The notes beneath the pieces were generated by a model that worked only from the letters and a program-made list of their open reading frames with translations, was not told where the DNA came from and did no database searches. Below are positions 7,265-13,555 of a DNA stretch of 21,588 bases, one piece after another. This DNA comes from Actinomycetota bacterium (GTDB lineage Bacteria; Actinomycetota; Acidimicrobiia; Acidimicrobiales; Ilumatobacteraceae): positions 1 through 21,588 of the forward strand of contig SXWG01000199.1 of assembly GCA_005789925.1 (NCBI GenBank), read 5' to 3'. Within the stretch, counting starts at the first letter, position 1, and the number at the start of each line of letters is the position of its first letter. The position numbers were made by a program, and so were the translations under genes.

Positions 7265-8286
7265 GTTGCGGTCCTTTCGTGCACGAGGTTCACGACATCG
7301 GCGAGTATTCCAGGGTCGGTGTCGGGTTGCACACCGTGCCCCAGATTGAAGATGTGACCTTCATGACCACCGTTGTCGGCGAGAACGCGCTCAGCGCCCT
7401 CTCGTGCGACCTCTGACCCCGCGAGGACAAGTGCCGGGTCAAGATTTCCCTGTACGACGGTGTCTGGACCAAGTCGTCGACGTGCACCGGAGATGCTCGT
7501 TCGCCAGTCGAGGCCGATGACCTTGTTGCCGACTGAGTTCATCGACTCGAGCAGGTGGTCGCATCCGATTCCGAAATGAATTCCGGGTGCCGCTGGGTGC
7601 GACTCTGCGATCGCGCTGAAAAGGCGCGTGCTGTGTGGGCGGACATAACGGTCGTAGTCGTTCCGCGACAGGGCGCCGGCCCACGAGTCGAACACTTGGA
7701 ACGCGCGTGCACCTGCAACGAGTTGTGCCGAGATGAACACGACTGCGTGTTGTGTGAGGCGCTCCATGACTTCGTGCCACAAGACCTCGTCGGTGTGCAT
7801 GAGTGCTTTGGTGTGTTGGTAGGTGCGGCTTGGCCGACCTTCGATGAGATATGACGCCACCGTGAACGGGGCACCTGCGAAAGCAAGCAAAGGAACAGGG
7901 AGCTCTTTCACCAACAACTCGACCGTGCTCACCACATAGTCGACGTCAGTCACTTCGAGCTCGCGAAGACGTGTGAGGTCTGAACGTGAACGGAAGGGTC
8001 GCTCGGCGACGGGGCCGGTTCCGGGTGCGACATCGATTCCGAACCCCACTGCATGTGGTGGCACGACGATGTCGCTGTAGAGCACCGCGGCATCGACGCC
8101 GTATCGGCGGACAGGCTGCAACGTGATTTCAGCTGCGAGGTCAGGCTTTTTGATTGCATCGAGGATGCTGCCCTCGCCGCGCACAGCGCGATATTCAGGA
8201 AGACTTCGTCCGGCTTGTCGCATGAACCACACCGGAGTGTGCGCAGCTCGCTGCCCGTTGGCCGCGGCAAGGAAACAATCGTTCAT
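7261..8286 (-). CDS. hemE: Uroporphyrinogen III decarboxylase
   Basis: HemE removes four carboxyl groups from uroporphyrinogen III to give coproporphyrinogen III. Started at ATG 8286 it has 341 residues, the usual length. Signatures are RQAGRSLPEYR (23-33, with the two substrate-binding arginines R23 and R27), LYSDIVVPPHAVG with Asp72, AGAPFTVASYLIEG, FDSWAGALS, GLDWRTSI, QGNLDP and GHIFNLGHGVQPDTDP. The same frame stays open up to 8628, but that extension lies inside the ABC permease and shows nothing HemE-like. It follows the permease by 17 nt and overlaps cpfC by 4 nt. With cpfC and cgoX it supplies three late steps of heme synthesis in order of transcription, though not in order of reaction (cgoX acts before cpfC). 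Confidence 0.95.
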   Translation of the reverse strand: MNDCFLAAANGQRAAHTPVWFMRQAGRSLPEYRAVRGEGSILDAIKKPDLAAEITLQPVRRYGVDAAVLYSDIVVPPHAVGFGIDVAPGTGPVAERPFRSRSDLTRLRELEVTDVDYVVSTVELLVKELPVPLLAFAGAPFTVASYLIEGRPSRTYQHTKALMHTDEVLWHEVMERLTQHAVVFISAQLVAGARAFQVFDSWAGALSRNDYDRYVRPHSTRLFSAIAESHPAAPGIHFGIGCDHLLESMNSVGNKVIGLDWRTSISGARRRLGPDTVVQGNLDPALVLAGSEVAREGAERVLADNGGHEGHIFNLGHGVQPDTDPGILADVVNLVHERTAT

Positions 8287-8303
8287 GGCGAGCTCTGGCA
8301 CTG

Positions 8304-9104
8304 TCACTTGCGTCGGACGCGTCCGCGAAGAGCACTGAAGGCGAGCGTGAATGACACCGCAGCCACGATGCCAGAAGCGAGAAATGCCTGAAAGATCGCA
8401 GTGCTGTTCCAACCTTGCAGGATGAGTGTGCGCATGCCTTCGAGCAGGTAAGTGGTCGGATTGAAATTCGCGGCGACAGACAACCACCCGGTGAGTTGCT
8501 CTTTCGGGACGTATGCCGTGGTGAGGAAGGCGAACGGAAAGAACAAGAGGAACGCATTGTTCACCGCCGCCGGGTTTCCGGTGCGTAGAGCGATCGCGTA
8601 GGGGAAACCGGTGAAGGCGATGCCCCATGAAGCACCGATGAGTATGAACACCAGCATGCCGAGGATGCCGGTTTCGAATCCGACACCGATAATGAAGCCC
8701 AGAATGAGGACAGGGACGATCATGACCATGACGACCGCGAGGTCCGCGATCATCAACCCGATGAGCAATGTCGTTCTGCTCACTGGGGTGAGCAACAGTC
8801 TGTCAAAGTAGCCGTCTTGTATGTCGACCACGAGTGACCCAGCGCGTGAGATACCGGTGACGGCGAAGATGACCGACACAGGAAGTTGGAAACCTTTGAA
8901 GTCGAAACCTGGTGGCAAGTTGCCTTCGACGAAGCTCTGCAAGCTTCCGATGTTGACGATGAGGAAGAAAAGTGGCACCGCCATTCCGGGGATGATCGCT
9001 TCGAGATCGCGTGATGCGAGTCGAAGTGCCCGCAACGCGACGGAAGACAAATCGCTCCAGAACCCGGCATGACGAGGGACGATTCGATCGGTGCGCGTGT
9101 TCAT
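8304..9104 (-). CDS. ABC-2 type transporter permease (DrrB-like)
   Basis: This 266-residue membrane protein has the usual ABC-2 layout of about six spans. A first hydrophobic segment (IIPGMAVPLFFLIVNIG) follows a cytosolic N-terminus. Next is DGYFDRLLLTPVSRTTLLIG, resembling the conserved cytosolic coupling stretch of these permeases, and then spans at roughly 110-135, 145-165, 180-200 and 235-255. The segment NPTTYLLEGMRTLILQGW near the C-terminus is typical of DrrB/NodJ-like exporters. ATG 9104 overlaps the ATPase stop by 4 nt, so the pair forms one exporter. Substrate is unknown: drug, lipid or glycan precursor are all possible, and placement just upstream of hemE hints at, but does not show, a tetrapyrrole or envelope link. 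Confidence 0.88.
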   Translation of the reverse strand: MNTRTDRIVPRHAGFWSDLSSVALRALRLASRDLEAIIPGMAVPLFFLIVNIGSLQSFVEGNLPPGFDFKGFQLPVSVIFAVTGISRAGSLVVDIQDGYFDRLLLTPVSRTTLLIGLMIADLAVVMVMIVPVLILGFIIGVGFETGILGMLVFILIGASWGIAFTGFPYAIALRTGNPAAVNNAFLLFFPFAFLTTAYVPKEQLTGWLSVAANFNPTTYLLEGMRTLILQGWNSTAIFQAFLASGIVAAVSFTLAFSALRGRVRRK

Positions 9105-10075
9105 ACGGTGACCGCCTCTGACTCGTCTGCATCCATGCGCGTGCCGGTGGTGTGCAAGAACACGTCGTCGAGCGTGGGGGTGCGCAGTGTCAATTCGCTG
9201 ACCTTGATCGAGTTGTTCGCGAGCGTCACCGCGACAGGGCTGATGGCCGATGCTCCGTGCGCTGTCGCAATGATGAGTTGGTCTCCTGAGACTTCGACTG
9301 AATCAAGGTCGGGCAACGCAGAGAGTGCGTGAGCGGCACGAGCACCATCGCCGCTACCGACTTTGGCGATGATCACGTCGGCACCGATGGAGCGCTTCAG
9401 TTCGTCGGGAGTTCCTTCGGCAACGATGCGACCACGGGCGATGATGCCCACGCGGTCGGCAAGCTCGTCGGCTTCTTCGAGGTATTGAGTGGTGAGAAAG
9501 ATGGTGATGCCCAACTGCTTGTTGAGGTAGCGCACTTCCTCCCACACGGCGGCTCGGCTGGTGGGGTCGAGACCTGTCGTCGGTTCATCGAGGAACAACA
9601 CTTCGGGTTGGTGCACCAATGCTGCCGCCAAGTCGAGACGGCGCTTCATGCCTCCCGAATACGTGGCGATGCGATCGTCGATGGAACCTCCGATGTTGAC
9701 CAGCTGCAGTAGCTCGTCGACGCGGCGGAGGCGAACTTCTTTCGGCAGTCCGTACAAACGACCTTGCATGTCGAGCAGTTCGCGACCCGTCTGTTTCGGG
9801 TCGAGTGCGGCGTCTTGAAGTGCGACACCGATGCGTAGTCGCACCTCTGCTGCTTCAGAATCGATGTCGAAGCCGGCAACCGTTGCTGTGCCGTCACTTG
9901 GCGCAAGGAGAGTGGTGAGCATGCGGACTGTCGTCGACTTACCGGCACCGTTGGGACCGAGAAACCCGAAGATCTCTCCGGTGTCGACAGTTATGTCGAT
10001 TCCAGCCACCGCTTCTTTGTCGCCGAAACGACGGACGAGCCCACGCGCCTCGATTGCTGAAGCACTAGTTGTCAT
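9101..10075 (-). CDS. ABC transporter ATP-binding protein (DrrA-like)
   Basis: This 324-residue ATPase energises the neighbouring permease. Walker A is GPNGAGKST (40-48), the Q-loop glutamine is Q87 (GVALQDAALD), the signature is YSGGM (139-143), and Walker B is VLFLDEPTTGLDP (159-171). The switch position reads LTTQYLEEADEL, with Gln where His is common; this is normal in the DrrA daunorubicin-resistance family, so it is not a defect. The C-terminal ~90 residues form the accessory domain of this family, with ELTLRTPTLDDVFLHTTG near the end, a hallmark of DrrA-like proteins. It starts at ATG 10075, 11 nt after the protease stop, and overlaps the permease by 4 nt. The transported molecule is unknown. 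Confidence 0.92.
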   Translation of the reverse strand: MTTSASAIEARGLVRRFGDKEAVAGIDITVDTGEIFGFLGPNGAGKSTTVRMLTTLLAPSDGTATVAGFDIDSEAAEVRLRIGVALQDAALDPKQTGRELLDMQGRLYGLPKEVRLRRVDELLQLVNIGGSIDDRIATYSGGMKRRLDLAAALVHQPEVLFLDEPTTGLDPTSRAAVWEEVRYLNKQLGITIFLTTQYLEEADELADRVGIIARGRIVAEGTPDELKRSIGADVIIAKVGSGDGARAAHALSALPDLDSVEVSGDQLIIATAHGASAISPVAVTLANNSIKVSELTLRTPTLDDVFLHTTGTRMDADESEAVTV

Positions 10076-10086
10076 GGCTCATGACG

Positions 10087-10989
10087 CTATCGGCGGGACT
10101 GCAGTTGCCTTTGGTACGCGTCGATTCGTGCCACCCGCGTGCGGGCAGGTGGGTGGGAGGTGACGATGCGGTCGCGCCAGTTCGTCGGCCGTTCATCTCG
10201 ACTCTCGTCGATGACACGTCGGAGCGCACGTGACAATTGCTTTCCGAATCCGAGTTCGATGGCGTTTCTGTCGGCACGGAACTCGGCACCTTTACCTGCC
10301 GCGTTGCTGAGGTAGCGGGCAAGTGACAAATCGGCAATGAAGACCCAACTCACGATCGTCATCGTTCCGGCGACCATCCGCCCGAGCACGTCGAGAGACT
10401 TCACGCGAAGCGTGTTCGAAGCAACGTCAGCCACGTTCTGCAACATGAAGCCGAGTTGCGCGAACATCACCACAGGCAGACTCAACCACTGACTGATCGT
10501 CAGTGCGACGGTGTGCAGACCGAGATGATGACTCAGTTCATGCGCCAGCACACCACACAACTCGTCGTGATCCAATTCGTTCACCGCATAGGACGACACG
10601 ACCATGAGGTGACCACCACAAGCGAATGCGTTCACCTCGTCTCCGTCTGCGATCGCGAGTATGAAACGACTTGCAGGGACATGGCTGGCTTGGGCGACGA
10701 TGAGCCAGGCCCGTTGCAGCCGGTCTCGTTCCTCGCGCAACGGTGTCCGTGCGCCGAGCAGTCGCACGAGGACGAATTGCTGAACCGGACGGATGAACAG
10801 TGCGGCACCGAGAAGCAGTGCCACCAGCGCGAACACGAGGTAGGAGATGTCGTGCAAAGGACTGGTGATCCACCAGATGATTGCGATGGTGACGGCCCAT
10901 GCAGGAAGCAAGGCGATCACCGGTGCGAGTGCGGTGATCGCAGAACCATCACCATGTCGCGACCTTTGAGAAGATCGCGAACGTGCCAT
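10087..10989 (-). CDS. M48-family (HtpX-like) membrane zinc metalloprotease
   Basis: This 300-residue protein has two N-terminal membrane spans (about 18-42 and 47-66) and a zinc protease domain. The active site is LAHELSHH (His150, Glu151, His154) and the third ligand is Glu236 in GAEFRADR. These are the marks of M48B HtpX-like proteases, which help control membrane-protein quality. Further hydrophobic stretches at about 160-185 and 205-225 match the family's inserted spans. It is the first gene of the long minus-strand cluster and is preceded by a TTGACA/TGGACT promoter candidate that would start transcription within a few nt of its ATG. I do not assign htpX because several paralogous groups exist in actinobacteria. 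Confidence 0.9.
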   Translation of the reverse strand: MARSRSSQRSRHGDGSAITALAPVIALLPAWAVTIAIIWWITSPLHDISYLVFALVALLLGAALFIRPVQQFVLVRLLGARTPLREERDRLQRAWLIVAQASHVPASRFILAIADGDEVNAFACGGHLMVVSSYAVNELDHDELCGVLAHELSHHLGLHTVALTISQWLSLPVVMFAQLGFMLQNVADVASNTLRVKSLDVLGRMVAGTMTIVSWVFIADLSLARYLSNAAGKGAEFRADRNAIELGFGKQLSRALRRVIDESRDERPTNWRDRIVTSHPPARTRVARIDAYQRQLQSRR

Positions 10990-10997
10990 GGGGGACT

Positions 10998-11026
10998 AGT
11001 CCACCAGCGCCGCACGGGGATGTCAA
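10998..11026 (-). promoter_or_regulatory. Promoter candidate for the 11-gene minus-strand operon
   Basis: On the minus strand a perfect TTGACA (11026-11021) is followed by a 17-nt spacer and TGGACT (11003-10998; T, A and T at the three most conserved positions). The ATG of the M48 gene begins 8 nt later at 10989, so the transcript would be leaderless or nearly so. No Shine-Dalgarno is visible. Assigned by pattern only. Confidence 0.45.
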
Positions 11027-11065
11027 CGATGGTTGCTGCGAGCGATTCGACCGGAACGGCAGATA

Positions 11066-11095
11066 TGACAGGTCAACTGACATGCGACCTAGTGT
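11066..11095 (+). promoter_or_regulatory. Divergent intergenic region: direct repeat and leaderless-type -10 for the esterase
   Basis: The 112-nt gap between the divergent M48 and esterase genes holds a TGACA-N7-TGACA direct repeat (11066-11070 and 11078-11082), a possible regulator site, and TAGTGT at 11090-11095, a TANNNT-type -10 box placed 6 nt before the esterase ATG at 11102. There is no Shine-Dalgarno, which fits leaderless transcription. A usable -35 is not obvious (ATGACA at 11065-11070 would need a 19-nt spacer). Confidence 0.3.
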
Positions 11096-11101
11096 TGGCC
11101 C

Positions 11102-11860
11102 ATGACCGCTCCCATCATTCCTGGCGCCGAACCCATGTCACATGTCGGGTCGGGTGATGCAGGCGTGCTCGTCATCCATGGCTTCACCGGCAACCCCGGA
11201 AGTATGCGCGGTCTCGCCGAGGCGTTCGTGGCTGCGGGATTCCATGTCGAAATGCCGTTGTTGGCGGGACATGGGACGGCCATCGAGGACATGATTCCGA
11301 CCACATGGGCCGACTGGACTGCAGATGTCGAGAAGGCCTACCAACGACTTTCAGCTCGTGTATCGCGCATCGTCGTGGCTGGTTTGTCGATGGGCGGGTC
11401 GCTCACGTTGTGGGCAGCAAGTCGACATTCAGATCTGCGCGGAATCGTGTGTGTCAATCCTGCGGCGTTCCCGTTCGACGACACGATGGTCGGCGCAATC
11501 CAAGGAATGGTCGACGCCGGAACAGAAGTGATGGACGGCATCGGCAGCGACATCGCTGACCCTGAGGTCACCGAATTGGCATATCCCGGAACACCGCTTC
11601 GTCCGTTGATGTCGTTCCAGCGTGACGGACTGGCACCTCTTTCAAAGACGTATTCGTCGAACGACGTGCCGCTGTTGTTGTTCACTTCGACACAGGACCA
11701 CGTCGTTCCGCCACAGCAAAGCACCGACTTGTTCGCGAAGTACAAGGGCCCGAAAGAGCATGTCGTTTTGGAACGCAGTTATCACGTGGCGACACAAGAC
11801 TTCGACAAGCAAGAGATCTTCGAGAAGTCCGTCGCGTTCGCCCGCCGCGTCACCGCCTGA
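11102..11860 (+). CDS. Alpha/beta-hydrolase carboxylesterase (Est30/monoacylglycerol-lipase-like)
   Basis: This 252-residue serine hydrolase probably cleaves short or medium acyl esters in the cytosol. The N-terminal strand and oxyanion loop VLVIHGFTGNPGSM (22-35) are typical of the Est30 group, whose members carry HGFTG. Catalytic residues are Ser96 in GLSMGG, Asp199 in STQDHVVP and His228 in ERSYHVATQD, with the Ser-Asp and Asp-His spacing normal for the family. There is no signal peptide or span. ATG 11102 is placed by conserved sequence starting shortly after, and no Shine-Dalgarno precedes it. It lies 12 nt before lgt, so the two are probably co-transcribed; the natural ester is unknown. 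Confidence 0.9.
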   Translation: MTAPIIPGAEPMSHVGSGDAGVLVIHGFTGNPGSMRGLAEAFVAAGFHVEMPLLAGHGTAIEDMIPTTWADWTADVEKAYQRLSARVSRIVVAGLSMGGSLTLWAASRHSDLRGIVCVNPAAFPFDDTMVGAIQGMVDAGTEVMDGIGSDIADPEVTELAYPGTPLRPLMSFQRDGLAPLSKTYSSNDVPLLLFTSTQDHVVPPQQSTDLFAKYKGPKEHVVLERSYHVATQDFDKQEIFEKSVAFARRVTA

Positions 11861-11872
11861 CGCGTCGTCGAC

Positions 11873-12718
11873 ATGAACGCGTCAGATGCCGTGACAATCG
11901 TGGTCAATGCCATTCCGAGCCCATCATCTGGCACGCTGCAGGTCGGACCACTCGCATTGAATGCGTACGGCCTGATGATCGCGCTCGGCGTCCTCGCGGG
12001 AATCTCACTCGTGGGACGGCGATTTGCTGCGCGCGGAATCGGTGACCGCGACACGATCACGTCCATCGCGATGTGGGCAGTTCCAGCCGGTGTGATCGGT
12101 GGACGGCTCTATCACGTGATCACCGATTGGGAACGATTCCGGGACGACCTCGGATCCGTCGTGAAGCTGTGGGAAGGCGGATTGGGTGTCTGGGGTGGCA
12201 TCGCACTCGGTGTCATCGTCGGGCTGTGGCGCGCAAAAGTGATGGGCCTTCATGTGCCGACTGCTCTTGCGTGCGTGACGCCAGGGTTGCCTCTTGCTCA
12301 GGCCATAGGGCGATGGGGAAATTGGTTCAATCAAGAGTTGTTCGGCCGACCGACAGATCTTCCGTGGGCTCTCGAAGTGTCGGCGCGAACGGCAGAGAAA
12401 GCTGGCTACCCCGCAGGAACGACGTTCCATCCGACGTTTCTGTATGAGTCGATTGCGTGTGTCGTTCTGTGTCTGGTGTTGCTGCAAATCGACAAACGAC
12501 GCTCACCACGGCCGCCACGCTTGTTCTTCATGTATGTCATCGGATACTGCGTCGTTCGGTTCTTCGTCGAAGGACTTCGTATCGACCCTGCGCACGCAGC
12601 CGGAGGACTTCGGTTGAATCAGTGGGTGTCAATTGCGTGCGCGGCTGCTGCTGCGATAGCACTCATTCCGCGCGGTCAGCAAGAGTCGCAGCCAGAGACT
12701 CAGGCGTCACCGGATTGA
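11873..12718 (+). CDS. lgt: Prolipoprotein diacylglyceryl transferase
   Basis: Lgt moves a diacylglyceryl group from phosphatidylglycerol to the lipobox cysteine of prolipoproteins in the membrane. The 281-residue protein has seven likely spans. Tyr32 lies in NAYGLMIALG (E. coli Tyr26 region), the family signature is GRWGNWFNQELFG (146-158, with Arg147), FHPTFLYES is at 185-193, and RFFVEGLR (229-236) includes the arginine matching E. coli Arg239. At the position of E. coli His103 (HGG) this protein has Trp107 (VWGG); to my knowledge WG at this site is common in actinobacterial Lgt, so I do not read it as loss of function. The C-terminal tail (residues 264-281) is encoded in DNA that also encodes the end of galT on the other strand. 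Confidence 0.95.
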   Translation: MNASDAVTIVVNAIPSPSSGTLQVGPLALNAYGLMIALGVLAGISLVGRRFAARGIGDRDTITSIAMWAVPAGVIGGRLYHVITDWERFRDDLGSVVKLWEGGLGVWGGIALGVIVGLWRAKVMGLHVPTALACVTPGLPLAQAIGRWGNWFNQELFGRPTDLPWALEVSARTAEKAGYPAGTTFHPTFLYESIACVVLCLVLLQIDKRRSPRPPRLFFMYVIGYCVVRFFVEGLRIDPAHAAGGLRLNQWVSIACAAAAAIALIPRGQQESQPETQASPD

Positions 12719-13517
12719 AATACTCGCCGGTGCCCACCTCGGCAGCGGCGATGTAGCGCATGAGGTTGGGTCCACGCCACGGTGACACGATCTCGATGTG
12801 TAACCAGTGATCGTGTGTCGTCGTTGCACTGAAATCACGTTGGTTGATCCACAACATGTACGGCAGTGGAGTCGCGTAGAGGCGATCCAGCCGTGACATG
12901 ACGTCGTGCAAGATGTCGGCGAGGCCACGCCGTTGTTGCGACGTCAACGACATGAGATCTTGTCGTTGTTCAGTGGGCCACAGCTCGAGCGCGACCGGGT
13001 AGGCGCTCGCGGCTGGCACGGCGCAGCGCCATGAGGCGTTGTTCGTGACCGTCAAATGTGAGTCGAAGCGAGGTGTCCACGTCAGACGCTCTCGGCTGCG
13101 CGTGGGCATGTGGTCGAACGCATAGATCTGACCATGTGGGTGTTCGATGGTGGCACCGAGTTCGGCACCTCGATTCTCGAAGACGAACACACAGTCGACG
13201 TTGTCACGTACTGCAAGCGCATCAGTTCGTTCGACCCACAGTTCGATGACCTTCTCGATGTGAGCGACAGTCATCGACGACCATGTTGCATGGTGATCGG
13301 GGGAGTACAACACGACTTCACAACGTTCATCGGGCATCGCCGGCCAACGGTTCGGAAACCAGCGCACGACGTACTCCTCGGGGGCCTCGAGGCCTTCCAC
13401 ACAGACTGGACATGAGCCAGATGCGACATTCGTTGCGAGCACCGGTCGGCTCTGGCGTGAACCGACGACATGGACTTTCGTGCCGTGCGTCGGGTCTATG
13501 CGCATGTCCGGTTGCAC
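12663..13517 (-). CDS. galT: Galactose-1-phosphate uridylyltransferase (compact form)
   Basis: GalT exchanges UMP between UDP-glucose and galactose-1-phosphate in the Leloir pathway. At 284 residues it is shorter than E. coli GalT (348). Visible features are CPVC (36-39), a Zn-ligand pair; YSPDHH (71-76), matching the region of E. coli His115; and FENRGAELGATIEHPHGQIYA, where His126 and His128 match E. coli His164 (Zn) and His166 (nucleophile). The C-terminal half has HDHWLHIEIVSPWR. The first possible start is GTG 13517, but ATG 13505 (280 aa) is equally plausible; neither has a good Shine-Dalgarno. A weak GAGACT 7 nt before the GTG slightly favours it. It is divergent from the alpha-galactosidase and overlaps lgt tail-to-tail by 56 nt. 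Confidence 0.93.
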   Translation of the reverse strand: MQPDMRIDPTHGTKVHVVGSRQSRPVLATNVASGSCPVCVEGLEAPEEYVVRWFPNRWPAMPDERCEVVLYSPDHHATWSSMTVAHIEKVIELWVERTDALAVRDNVDCVFVFENRGAELGATIEHPHGQIYAFDHMPTRSRERLTWTPRFDSHLTVTNNASWRCAVPAASAYPVALELWPTEQRQDLMSLTSQQRRGLADILHDVMSRLDRLYATPLPYMLWINQRDFSATTTHDHWLHIEIVSPWRGPNLMRYIAAAEVGTGEYFNPVTPESLAATLADRAE

Positions 13518-13542
13518 GTCGTTCAGTCTCTCACTGTCGGGC

Positions 13543-13548
13543 TACGGT
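13543..13548 (+). promoter_or_regulatory. Leaderless-type -10 box for the alpha-galactosidase
   Basis: TACGGT matches the actinobacterial TANNNT pattern and lies 7 nt before ATG 13556, the spacing expected when transcription begins at the start codon. The gap to galT is only 38-50 nt, so both promoters must share it. No convincing -35 is seen. Confidence 0.35.
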
Positions 13549-13555
13549 CACCTCG

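Noticed and set aside
8287..8628. N-terminal extension of hemE by 114 residues
   Set aside because: The extension lies in the ABC permease in another frame, is basic and low-complexity, and HemE normally begins at the ATG at 8286.
9101..10075. Missing switch histidine (TTQYLEEAD) in the ABC ATPase as a defect
   Set aside because: Gln at this place is usual in the DrrA group.
11873..12718. Loss of the E. coli His103 equivalent in Lgt (Trp107 here) as a sign of inactivation
   Set aside because: To my knowledge actinobacterial Lgt commonly has WG at this site, and all other signature residues are present.
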